Of a stretch of 9,931 nt of DNA, positions 1-6,594 are shown piece by piece. The first letter of the stretch is position 1. Every line of letters begins with the position of its first letter. The position numbers and the translations under genes are program-made. Origin of the DNA: Clostridiales bacterium. Its GTDB lineage: Bacteria > Bacillota > Clostridia > Oscillospirales > Butyricicoccaceae. The stretch spans positions 1 through 9,931 of the forward strand of contig JANZZB010000053.1 of assembly GCA_026419635.1 (NCBI GenBank), read 5' to 3'. The notes beneath the pieces were generated by a model. It saw only the letters and a list, made by a program, of their open reading frames with translations, was not told where the DNA came from and searched no databases.

Positions 1-20
1 ATATGATTTTCTGCGATTAA
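1..20 (+). CDS. Possible 3' end of ilvB (acetolactate synthase large subunit), partial
   Basis: Only a guess from context. ilvB normally lies directly upstream of ilvN, and one frame here ends in M-I-F-C-D followed by TAA at 18-20, which would suit the variable C-terminal tail of an acetolactate synthase large subunit. The other two frames also close quickly (TGA at 4-6, TAA at 35-37, the latter after a tail ending LKNACC), so the stop could be a different one. The visible piece is too short to identify by sequence. Confidence 0.22.
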
Positions 21-110
21 AGAATGCGTGCTGCTAAAAGCAGACGTTTATATGCAAAGTACGGCCATTTGGTCGTAGAGCCTAATTGCTTAGAAAGGGA
101 TGGTAATAAA

Positions 111-599
111 ATGAGCTCAGGAATGTTGTCGGTGCTGGTATCAAACCATTTTGGCGTTTTGACCAGAGTGACAAACCTGTTTTCGAGACGGGGATTTAAT
201 ATTAAGGCGCTGACTGTCGGCGAAACGGAAAATCCTGCATTTTCACGTATCACCATTTTAACCGAAGGCGACGAGCCGTTGATTCATCAAATACAAAAGC
301 AGCTTAATAAGCTGGAGGATGTTAAAAGATCAATCGAAATCAATGAAGAGAAACTGGTAAGCCGTGAGCTTCTGTTGTTAAAAACCCGCTGTGAAGATTC
401 CGGATATGCAGAATTATTGGAACGGATCACACCGTATGGCGCGAGAATAATTGCGCTTTCTGAAAATGCCGCTGTCATTGAAATGACGGGTAAAATGGAA
501 ACGATTAACGATTTTATCGAGTTTATGAGACCGCAAGGTATAATGGAGATGTGCCGTACGGGAGCTTGTGCGTTGGAACTTGGAGAACAAGTATTATAA
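111..599 (+). CDS. ilvN: Acetolactate synthase small (regulatory) subunit
   Basis: Regulatory subunit of acetohydroxyacid synthase, which makes acetolactate or acetohydroxybutyrate for valine, leucine and isoleucine synthesis; in this family it activates the catalytic subunit and carries valine feedback inhibition. The 162-residue product begins with an ACT domain (about residues 5-79: NHFGVLTRVTNLFSRRGFNI, then a SRITI strand). It continues with the C-terminal ALS_ss_C domain, ending in a typical RTGACALELG. The length matches the long IlvH-type form (about 160 residues). I chose ATG 111 because AAAGGGA (94-100) sits 10 bases upstream and the ACT domain begins right after it. The frame stays open back to an ATG at 24, but those 29 extra residues (RRLYAKYGHLVVEPN and so on) are not family-like. 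ilvC follows after 34 bases, consistent with one operon. Confidence 0.93.
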   Translation: MSSGMLSVLVSNHFGVLTRVTNLFSRRGFNIKALTVGETENPAFSRITILTEGDEPLIHQIQKQLNKLEDVKRSIEINEEKLVSRELLLLKTRCEDSGYAELLERITPYGARIIALSENAAVIEMTGKMETINDFIEFMRPQGIMEMCRTGACALELGEQVL

Positions 600-600
600 T
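573..600 (+). promoter_or_regulatory. Candidate internal sigma-A promoter for ilvC
   Basis: TTGGAA (573-578), a 16-base spacer and a perfect TATAAT (595-600) overlap the ilvN stop codon. This would start transcription near 607 and give ilvC a leader of about 27 bases. The -35 matches 4 of 6 consensus positions. The region is AT-rich, so chance occurrence is possible. Confidence 0.3.
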
Positions 601-633
601 AATAAGTAATTAAAATTTGGGAGGAACAAAAAA

Positions 634-1629
634 ATGGTAAAAATGTATTATGACAAGGACTGCGATCTTAAGTTATTTAAAGGCAAAAAAGTTGCTGTTA
701 TCGGGTATGGAAGCCAGGGGCATGCACATGCTCAGAATTTGAAAGACAGCGGCGTTGATGTTGTTATCGGTTTGGCACCCGGATCAAAGCGCAGGGAAGT
801 AGCTGAAAAGGATGGCTTAAAGGTCTATGATACGGCGGAAGCGGCAAAGCTTGCGGATGTTATTATGATCCTTGTACCGGATCAGGTACAACTTGATATA
901 TACGAACAGAGCATTAAAGCAAACTTAAAAGAAGGCGATGTTTTAATGTTCGCACACGGATTTTCCATTCATTTTAACCAGATCATTCCGCCTGAGAATG
1001 TCGATGTTATCATGGCTGCCCCGAAAGGCCCCGGCCATACCGTCCGCAGCCAGTATCTCGAAGGAAAGGGTGTTCCTTCCCTGATCGCGGTCTATCAGGA
1101 CTACTCAGGCAAAGCAAAAGATTATGCACTTGCCTATGCTTCCGGAATCGGCGCGGGCAGAGCCGGTATCATTGAAACAACCTTTAAGGAAGAGACCGAG
1201 ACCGATCTGTTCGGAGAACAGGCTGTATTATGCGGCGGTGTGACCGAACTGATGAAAGCGGGATTTGACACATTAGTTGAAGCGGGATATGCTCCCGAAA
1301 TGGCTTACTTTGAGTGCGTTCATGAGATGAAGCTGATTGTCGATCTGATCAACAGCGGCGGATTTGCCATGATGCGCTATTCGATCAGCGATACGGCAGA
1401 GTACGGTGATTATGTGACCGGAAACCGGATTATAACGGAAGAAACCCGAAAGGAAATGAAAAAAGTACTAAAAGAAATTCAGGCCGGCAAATTTGCAAGC
1501 AAATGGATCAGCGAAAATCGCGCCTGCGGCCGCGCAAACTTCCTTGCCATGAGAAGAATGGAAGCTGCGCATCCCGTTGAAAAAGTCGGTGCTGAACTTC
1601 GCAAAATGATGTCCTGGCTGAAAAAGTAA
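634..1629 (+). CDS. ilvC: Ketol-acid reductoisomerase, class I
   Basis: Catalyses Mg-dependent alkyl migration and NAD(P)H reduction of acetolactate or acetohydroxybutyrate to the dihydroxyacid, the second common step of valine and isoleucine synthesis, in the cytosol. The 331-residue product has class I (short form) length. An N-terminal Rossmann domain carries GYGSQGHAHAQ (residues 24-34), the catalytic His of FAHGF (H108), and APKGPGH with K131. The C-terminal knotted domain carries the metal ligands D191 and E195 (TDLFGEQ) and E227 and E231 (ECVHE), plus substrate-binding S252 in YSISD, all at the family's standard numbering. GGGAGGA (619-625) is 8 bases before ATG 634. The cofactor-selecting loop is unusual: GLAPGSKRR (residues 46-54) has Ala where many family members have Arg, and Arg where a phosphate-contacting Ser is common. 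ilvD follows after 31 bases. Confidence 0.98.
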   Translation: MVKMYYDKDCDLKLFKGKKVAVIGYGSQGHAHAQNLKDSGVDVVIGLAPGSKRREVAEKDGLKVYDTAEAAKLADVIMILVPDQVQLDIYEQSIKANLKEGDVLMFAHGFSIHFNQIIPPENVDVIMAAPKGPGHTVRSQYLEGKGVPSLIAVYQDYSGKAKDYALAYASGIGAGRAGIIETTFKEETETDLFGEQAVLCGGVTELMKAGFDTLVEAGYAPEMAYFECVHEMKLIVDLINSGGFAMMRYSISDTAEYGDYVTGNRIITEETRKEMKKVLKEIQAGKFASKWISENRACGRANFLAMRRMEAAHPVEKVGAELRKMMSWLKK

Positions 1630-1644
1630 ACCAGCCTTATAAAA

Positions 1645-1653
1645 AGGAGTGAT
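1645..1653 (+). promoter_or_regulatory. Ribosome binding site that sets the ilvD start
   Basis: AGGAGTGAT lies 7 bases before ATG 1661 (11 bases counted from the AGGAG core). A GTG at 1649 is in frame but lies inside this SD, so it cannot be served by it. ATG 1661 is therefore the better start and gives the family-like MNLKSHKVLRG N-terminus. Confidence 0.75.
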
Positions 1654-1660
1654 CCTGAAC

Positions 1661-3325
1661 ATGAATTTAAAAAGCCATAAAGTTCTAAGAGGCGCAGAAA
1701 GTGCTCCAAAGAGATCCCGTTTTCATGCGCTTGGTTTAACAGACGAGGAACTAAATCGGCCGTTAATAGGTGTTGCATCCGCTTTTAGTGAAGTTGTTCC
1801 CGGACATGTTCACCTTGATAAACTGGCGGAAGCAGTAAAAGCGGGAGTTCGTATAGCGGGCGGTACGCCAATACTATTTCCGGCAATCGGAGTTTGTGAC
1901 GGAATTGCAATGGGACATGAGGGGATGAAATACTCCTTGGCTTCCCGCGAGCTAATTGCAGACAGCATTGAGACGATGGCTATGGCGCATTGTTTTGACG
2001 CTTTGGTATTGATTCCAAACTGCGACAAAATTGTGCCTGGCATGGTGATGGCTGCAGCGCGACTCAATATTCCCTCAATTGTTGTAAGCGGCGGACCGAT
2101 GCTCCCCGGAAAAAGGGACGGAAAAGAATTGAGCCTCCAGGATATGTTTGAAGCGGTCGGCGCTCGGAAAGCTGGACTCATTGACGACGAAACTCTTTGT
2201 GACGTGGAACAAAAAGCATGTCCGGGTTGCGGATCTTGCGCGGGCATGTTTACTGCTAACAGCATGAACTGTCTCTGCGAAGCAATCGGCATAGCTCTGC
2301 CTGGAAATGGAACCATCCCTGCTGTATCCTCGGAAAGGGTTCAGCTTGCCAAAAAAGCGGGCATGAAGATTATGGAGCTTCTGGAGCGAAATATAAGACC
2401 CCGTGATATACTGACTGAAAAGGCTTTTCAGAATGCGCTGACAATCGATATGGCTCTTGGCTGCTCGACGAACAGCGTACTTCATCTTACCGCCATCGCG
2501 CATGAAGCAGGGGTTCCCATGAATCTCAGCATTGTAAACGAGATCAGCGGAAAGACGCCGAACCTGTGCAAACTTAGCCCGGCGGGCCCGGATTATATTA
2601 CTGATTTGCAATACGCAGGCGGCGTAGCGGCTGTTATAAAAGAGCTTTCAAAAAGAAAACTGATTTTTGAAGAATTGCTTACCGTTACCGGAAAAACCGT
2701 CGGCGAAAACATAATGAATGCCCGTAATAGCAACAATAAAATCATACGCGATATTGAGAATCCATATAGCCAGACAGGCGGTCTTGCGGTTCTGTTTGGA
2801 AACCTTGCTCCGGAAGGCTGTGTTGTAAAACGTTCAGCTGTTTTGGACAGCATGCTGCAAAAAGAAGGACGAGCAAGAGTTTTTAACTCGGAAGACGAAG
2901 CCGGCAAAGCAATATTCGCAGGAGAAATCAAGCCGGGTGATATTGTGATTATCCGTTATGAAGGACCGAAAGGCGGTCCGGGTATGCGCGAGATGCTCGG
3001 ACCAACGTCAGCCCTTGCGGGAATGGGACTTGATAAAGACGTTGCATTGATTACAGACGGACGTTTCTCGGGCGCGACCCGTGGTGCTGCCATTGGACAT
3101 GTCTCTCCTGAAGCGGCTAGCGGAGGAACGATTGCATTTGTCTGTGACGGAGATCTGATTTCCATAGATATTCCGAACGGGAAAATCACATTGCAGGTGG
3201 ATGAAAAAACACTTGAAGCGCGTAAAGCATCATGGAAAGCACCGGAATCGAATGTGAAATCCGGATGGCTTTCGCGGTATCAAAAACTCGTATCTTCGTC
3301 GAGCCGGGGAGCTATTCTTGGATAA
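1661..3325 (+). CDS. ilvD: Dihydroxy-acid dehydratase
   Basis: Iron-sulfur dehydratase that converts 2,3-dihydroxyisovalerate (or the methylvalerate) to the 2-keto acid, the third common step of valine and isoleucine synthesis. The 554-residue product is full length. Visible landmarks are the GVCDGIAMGHEGM block (residues 77-89, with the metal-binding Asp D80), the IlvD/Edd signature NCDKIVPGM (C121, K123), the CPGCGSCAGMFTANSMNCL cluster region (C193 by position), and the second signature DGRFSGATRG (466 onward, S470 the likely catalytic base). The C-terminus is family-like (LSRYQKLVSSSSRGAIL). Residues 47-49 are Pro-Gly-His, not the PCN motif of the plant/cyanobacterial [2Fe-2S] enzymes. 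This points to the E. coli-like class reported to hold an oxygen-labile [4Fe-4S] cluster, which would suit an anaerobe (inference). No terminator is visible after the stop. Confidence 0.97.
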   Translation: MNLKSHKVLRGAESAPKRSRFHALGLTDEELNRPLIGVASAFSEVVPGHVHLDKLAEAVKAGVRIAGGTPILFPAIGVCDGIAMGHEGMKYSLASRELIADSIETMAMAHCFDALVLIPNCDKIVPGMVMAAARLNIPSIVVSGGPMLPGKRDGKELSLQDMFEAVGARKAGLIDDETLCDVEQKACPGCGSCAGMFTANSMNCLCEAIGIALPGNGTIPAVSSERVQLAKKAGMKIMELLERNIRPRDILTEKAFQNALTIDMALGCSTNSVLHLTAIAHEAGVPMNLSIVNEISGKTPNLCKLSPAGPDYITDLQYAGGVAAVIKELSKRKLIFEELLTVTGKTVGENIMNARNSNNKIIRDIENPYSQTGGLAVLFGNLAPEGCVVKRSAVLDSMLQKEGRARVFNSEDEAGKAIFAGEIKPGDIVIIRYEGPKGGPGMREMLGPTSALAGMGLDKDVALITDGRFSGATRGAAIGHVSPEAASGGTIAFVCDGDLISIDIPNGKITLQVDEKTLEARKASWKAPESNVKSGWLSRYQKLVSSSSRGAILG

Positions 3326-3406
3326 ATTAAACAGGAATAATAATGTAAAATCCGCATAAACTCAATTGGTCATCTTAGAATGAATGCAATGGGTGTTTAC
3401 AAATGC

Positions 3407-3413
3407 GGGTGAT
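3407..3413 (+). promoter_or_regulatory. Probable ribosome binding site for the unrecognised gene
   Basis: GGGTGAT contains GGTGAT, complementary to the 5' side of the anti-SD sequence, and lies 3 bases before GTG 3417. For this shifted pairing a short gap is near optimal. The alternative start, ATG 3384, has no SD-like sequence upstream. Confidence 0.5.
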
Positions 3414-3416
3414 AAA

Positions 3417-4199
3417 GTGATAGCAATTTTAGAAACGAAGACAGCGGTCATGCTGCCAACCAGTTATTTTACGCTATTCCCAAGACGTTATATAAAAATA
3501 ATAAAAAAACGATGGAACAATAGGGAATTTGTGCATTGCATCATGGAATTGCCCGAAAAAAACGAAAGAATAAAGGAAAAACGTATATGTCGCGCAGCGG
3601 GTATGCTGCGCGACATAGGCATAAGAGAAGCGATAACGCCGGAAAAATTTTCGTATAACCATTTTTTTAAAAGGAAAGGAATTTCAATAATATCCTGTCA
3701 GTATCCGTATTTAATCAGTGCAGCAAAAATCTCGGCTGCCGTTATAGAACGGATTGGGATTCCTTTTGAACATTTGACCGGTGTCATTTATTCGGACCAA
3801 GTATCAAGATATGTTCAAGATCTTGCATTTGAGTTAATAAAAATGACGAAATTTGTAAAATTAGACTGTGGTTTCGGGAAGGAAAAATTACAAAAGAAGT
3901 TATCAAAAGAATATGGCGTCTGCACTCTGAAAAAAGCTCCTGATTCCCACGAATTTCTAATTTGTTTTTCACCTCCCGGCGAAGAATATATAAAGTCATC
4001 AAATGCAGAAGTTATTCTTGATTTGACTGGCAGAGGTATATTAAAAGAAGGCTCTGCTTTATATTCGGGAGCCGATTTTATATTGCCGGATAGGATCGAA
4101 CAGAGTGAATTCGCAGGGTCTTTCAAGCAGATGATAACCCTTCTTTTGCAGATGGAAGCAATAAAACCTTCGGAATTAATCGTTTCTAAAGTGATTTAA
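3417..4199 (+). CDS. Protein of unknown function, predicted alpha/beta cytosolic
   Basis: I do not recognise this protein. From GTG 3417 it has 260 residues; from ATG 3384 it would have 271. It has no signal peptide or transmembrane helix. After a short N-terminal part with a basic patch (LFPRRYIKIIKKRW), hydrophobic strands alternate with amphipathic helices: REFVHCIMELP, KEKRICRAAGMLRDIGI, GISIISCQ, KISAAVIERIGI, LTGVIYSD, SRYVQDLAFELIKM, KFVKLDCG, KEKLQKKLSKEYGV, FLICFSPP, AEVILDLTG, ADFILPD, ending in a helical LLLQMEAIKPSELIV. This resembles a Rossmann-like fold, but no GxGxxG or other catalytic motif is evident. Long uninterrupted frame, length and codon structure argue it is real. It is AT-rich compared with the ilv genes and stands between the ilv cluster and greA without a convincing promoter of its own. 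It may be read through from ilvD. Confidence 0.72.
   Translation: MIAILETKTAVMLPTSYFTLFPRRYIKIIKKRWNNREFVHCIMELPEKNERIKEKRICRAAGMLRDIGIREAITPEKFSYNHFFKRKGISIISCQYPYLISAAKISAAVIERIGIPFEHLTGVIYSDQVSRYVQDLAFELIKMTKFVKLDCGFGKEKLQKKLSKEYGVCTLKKAPDSHEFLICFSPPGEEYIKSSNAEVILDLTGRGILKEGSALYSGADFILPDRIEQSEFAGSFKQMITLLLQMEAIKPSELIVSKVI
3586..3617. repeat. Perfect 13-bp inverted repeat within coding sequence
   Basis: TATGTCGCGCAGC (3586-3598) is followed by the 6-base loop GGGTAT and then its exact reverse complement GCTGCGCGACATA (3605-3617). The arms are GC-rich inside an AT-rich gene. It encodes ICRAAGMLRDI (residues 57-67 of the unknown protein). No T-tract follows on either strand, so it does not look like an intrinsic terminator. 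Confidence 0.9.
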
Positions 4200-4216
4200 T
4201 AGTTCAAATATCTTTC

Positions 4217-4245
4217 TTGACATAGGTTTTCTGTATCACTATAAT
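4217..4245 (+). promoter_or_regulatory. Consensus sigma-A promoter for greA (and probably lysS)
   Basis: TTGACA (4217-4222), a 17-base spacer and TATAAT (4240-4245) match the vegetative consensus at all 12 positions with optimal spacing. The start site would be near 4252, giving greA a leader of about 88 bases. I saw no operator or riboswitch in that leader. Confidence 0.9.
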
Positions 4246-4340
4246 AAATATATTGTGAAGAAAAAGGCATTTTGTTTCTTTATTTAGCCGGCAAAGCAAA
4301 AGCGATCGGCATGTCGGTATGGAAGGTGGGATAGTATCGC

Positions 4341-4823
4341 ATGCAAAAACAGTATAAACTGACCAGAGAGAGCATGGAGAAGCTTGAAAAAGAGCTTGAC
4401 TATTTAAAAACGGTACGGGAAAGAGAAGTTGCGGAACTAATTAAAGAAGCCCGTTCTTTTGGCGATCTATCGGAAAACAGCGAGTACGACGAGGCTAAAA
4501 ATGAGCAGGGAAAAGTGTTTTCTAAGATTGCAGAATTGGAGAATATTCTTTCCAATGCTGTACTGATCAGCGACGACAGTTACCGTCTGGATGAAGCCAG
4601 TATCGGTCTGCATGTTTTGGTTCGAGATATTGAAACAAAAGAAGAGGAAAAATATCAAATCGTCGGCGCCAGGGATTCAAACCCTGTTGAAGGAAAAATA
4701 TCAGACGAGTCTCCCGTAGGACGCGCACTGGTTGGCAAAAAAGTAGGGGAGATTGTTACTGTCGAAGTGCCTGTTGGCGAAATTAAGTATGAAATACTTA
4801 AAATTTGGAAAGAGACTGAATAA
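4341..4823 (+). CDS. greA: Transcription elongation factor GreA
   Basis: Binds the RNA polymerase secondary channel and stimulates cleavage of backtracked transcripts so that stalled complexes resume. The 160-residue product has the standard length. The N-terminal coiled coil (about residues 8-75) carries the acidic tip FGDLSENSEYDEAKNEQ, with D42 and E45 at the positions that hold the catalytic metal. The C-terminal FKBP-like domain carries ISDESPVGRALVGKKVGE and ends VPVGEIKYEILKI. The DLSEN tip and full coiled coil identify GreA. AAGGTGGG (4323-4330) is 10 bases before ATG 4341. A consensus promoter lies upstream and lysS downstream, a frequent Firmicute pairing, with a hairpin between them. 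Confidence 0.97.
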   Translation: MQKQYKLTRESMEKLEKELDYLKTVREREVAELIKEARSFGDLSENSEYDEAKNEQGKVFSKIAELENILSNAVLISDDSYRLDEASIGLHVLVRDIETKEEEKYQIVGARDSNPVEGKISDESPVGRALVGKKVGEIVTVEVPVGEIKYEILKIWKETE

Positions 4824-4845
4824 TCCTTAAATTCTTGAGCGATCA

Positions 4846-4877
4846 AAACGACTGCGGGGATACTCCTGTAGTCGTTT
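4846..4877 (+). terminator. Strong hairpin between greA and lysS (attenuator-like or leaky terminator)
   Basis: AAACGACT (4846-4853) pairs exactly with AGTCGTTT (4870-4877). The pairing continues inward through GC/GT and GGGG/CTCC to a 3-base ATA loop, with one bulged T, giving about 14 pairs (two G-T wobbles). An A-run precedes it, but only TTT and then CATATAT follow, so termination may be partial. lysS begins 33 bases later with no promoter in between, so some read-through is needed. It could also be an mRNA processing or stability element. Confidence 0.5.
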
Positions 4878-4895
4878 CATATATGGTAACAAGCT

Positions 4896-4901
4896 GGGGG
4901 G
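4896..4901 (+). promoter_or_regulatory. Ribosome binding site that sets the lysS TTG start
   Basis: A run of six G lies 8 bases before TTG 4910. It can pair with the CCUCC anti-SD using one G-U wobble. The upstream in-frame ATG 4883 has no SD and directly follows the hairpin. Confidence 0.55.
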
Positions 4902-4909
4902 CAACATTT

Positions 4910-6412
4910 TTGGCCAAAGAAGAAAAAAACTTGCAGGAAACAATTGAAACAGAAGACATTAATGAAATACTGAAAATAAGGCGGGAAAAGCTTTCTGACC
5001 TTCAAAAAGAGGGATTGGATCCATTTGAAATCGCGAAATTTCCCTCTACTCACCATGCTACGGATGTCACGGAACATTTTGAGACAATGGAGAATCAGAC
5101 AGTCGTTTTAGCCGGACGTATGATGTCCAAAAGAGATATGGGAAAAGCTTCTTTTTGTGACCTTGTTGACAGGACGGGAAGAATCCAACTTTATGTTAAA
5201 GTCGACGCGGTTGGCGCCGAGGAATATGCACGCTTTCGAAAACTGGATATCGGTGATATTATTGGAACAGAGGGAACTGTTTTTAAGACGCACCGAGGAG
5301 AAACATCAATACATGTAACGAAAATTACATTGTTAGCAAAATCTTTAAAACCCCTGCCCGAGAAATTTCACGGGCTTAAGGACCCGGATCTTCGTTATCG
5401 CCAAAGATATGTTGACCTAATCGTTAATCCGGAAGTCAGGCGCACATTTGAAATTCGAAGTGCGGTCATTAAAAACTTCCGCAGTTTTCTGGACAAGCGC
5501 GGCTTTATGGAAGTGGAGACTCCCGTATTAAATACTATTCCCGGCGGAGCTGCCGCCAAACCGTTTGTCACGCATCACAACACTCTGGATATTGATATGT
5601 ACCTTCGAATCGCAACGGAATTGCATTTGAAACGTCTGATAGTCGGAGGGCTGGAACGGGTTTACGAGATCGGAAGAATTTTCCGAAACGAGGGTATGTC
5701 AGTTAAGCATAACCCTGAATTTACAACAATTGAATTATATCAGGCCTTTGCGGATTATAACGATATGATGGAGCTCACTGAAGCCATCATAACGGATACT
5801 GCACAAAACGTACTTGGCACAACAAAGATTACTTATCAGAATGAAGAAATTGACCTTTCTCCGGGTTGGACAAGAATGACAATGACGGAAGCCGTTAAAA
5901 AATATTCCGGCATTGATTTTGATCAACTCCAAACCGATGAAGAAGCTCAAAAAGCAGTAAAAGCAGCCGGAATGAAGTTTGACGGAAGTCCCTTAAGAGG
6001 CGATTTACTGAATCTGATGTTTGAAGAAACGGTCGAAGAAAAGCTGTTGCAGCCAACATTTATAACAGATTATCCGGTTGAGGTTTCGCCTCTTGCCAAA
6101 AGAAAAAAAGAAGACCCAAGGCTAACCGATCGTTTTGAATTGTTTATTACAAGACGAGAGATTGCAAATGCCTTTTCAGAATTAAATGATCCGATCGACC
6201 AGAAAGAACGTTTTCAGCGTCAGGTTCAACTGCGGGCATCCGGTGACGAAGAAGCGAACATGATGGACGATGATTATATTAATGCGCTTGAATACGGAAT
6301 GCCGCCTACTGGCGGAATGGGCATGGGAATAGACCGACTTGTCATGCTTTTGTCAGACAGCGCTTCCATCCGCGATGTATTGTTATTCCCGACGATGAAA
6401 CCGGGTGATTGA
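4910..6412 (+). CDS. lysS: Lysyl-tRNA synthetase, class II
   Basis: Charges tRNA-Lys with lysine via lysyl-adenylate. From TTG 4910 the product has 500 residues, the usual bacterial class II length. An N-terminal helix (INEILKIRREKLSDLQKEG) is followed by the OB-fold anticodon-binding domain (about 65-150, VVLAGRMMSKRDMGKASF). The catalytic core then shows motif 1 (RSFLDKRGFMEVETPVL), motif 2 with FRNE at 258-261 (YEIGRIFRNEG...HNPEFT), and motif 3 GMGMGIDRL with GIDR at 473-476. The frame is open back to a TTG at 4835, but those 25 residues overlap the hairpin and are not family-like. The start inside LAKEEKN, preceded by a G-rich SD, fits better. It is presumably transcribed from the greA promoter through the hairpin. 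A strong terminator follows the stop by 8 bases. Confidence 0.97.
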   Translation: MAKEEKNLQETIETEDINEILKIRREKLSDLQKEGLDPFEIAKFPSTHHATDVTEHFETMENQTVVLAGRMMSKRDMGKASFCDLVDRTGRIQLYVKVDAVGAEEYARFRKLDIGDIIGTEGTVFKTHRGETSIHVTKITLLAKSLKPLPEKFHGLKDPDLRYRQRYVDLIVNPEVRRTFEIRSAVIKNFRSFLDKRGFMEVETPVLNTIPGGAAAKPFVTHHNTLDIDMYLRIATELHLKRLIVGGLERVYEIGRIFRNEGMSVKHNPEFTTIELYQAFADYNDMMELTEAIITDTAQNVLGTTKITYQNEEIDLSPGWTRMTMTEAVKKYSGIDFDQLQTDEEAQKAVKAAGMKFDGSPLRGDLLNLMFEETVEEKLLQPTFITDYPVEVSPLAKRKKEDPRLTDRFELFITRREIANAFSELNDPIDQKERFQRQVQLRASGDEEANMMDDDYINALEYGMPPTGGMGMGIDRLVMLLSDSASIRDVLLFPTMKPGD

Positions 6413-6420
6413 GACGCATA

Positions 6421-6462
6421 AGGACCTGTGCATGAACTGCACAGGCCCTATTTTGTTTTTTT
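6421..6462 (+). terminator. Intrinsic terminator after lysS
   Basis: CCTGTGCA (6425-6432), loop TGAAC, and TGCACAGG (6438-6445) form an 8-bp perfect stem. It is extended by AGG/CCT across one A-C mismatch. A T-rich tract (TTTTGTTTTTTT, 6451-6462) follows. This ends the greA-lysS unit. Confidence 0.93.
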
Positions 6463-6493
6463 AGATTTATTATCTGAAAAATATTGGCATTTT

Positions 6494-6523
6494 TTGCTTG
6501 ACTTGTTATGATAATTCTATAAT
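6494..6523 (+). promoter_or_regulatory. Promoter-like site for the methyltransferase-dprA-topA unit
   Basis: A perfect -10 TATAAT lies at 6518-6523. The best -35 by sequence, TTGACT (6498-6503), is only 14 bases away. The better-spaced TTGCTT (6494-6499, 18 bases) matches only 3 of 6 positions. The position just after a terminator and about 70 bases before the next gene supports a promoter here. Confidence 0.5.
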
Positions 6524-6594
6524 ACTGCCTTATGGGAGTTGCATTTTTATAAAGCAATCCGGACGATGGGACTAAGGTGAAAAAAGGTGTTAAG

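Noticed and set aside
24..110. N-terminal extension of ilvN from ATG 24
   Set aside because: The 29 extra residues do not resemble an ACT-domain N-terminus, and ATG 111 has a better SD.
1810..2611. Long minus-strand open frames opposite ilvD
   Set aside because: They are shadows of the ilvD codons, with no SD and no family-like sequence. The + strand frame is a complete known enzyme.
3326..3416. Promoter or terminator between ilvD and the unknown gene
   Set aside because: Two -10-like hexamers are present but neither has a -35 at 16-18 bases, and no hairpin with a T-tract is visible.
4252..4340. Regulatory RNA or riboswitch in the greA leader
   Set aside because: Only short GCCG/CGGC pairings are possible. 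No recognised riboswitch core, T-box or terminator was seen.
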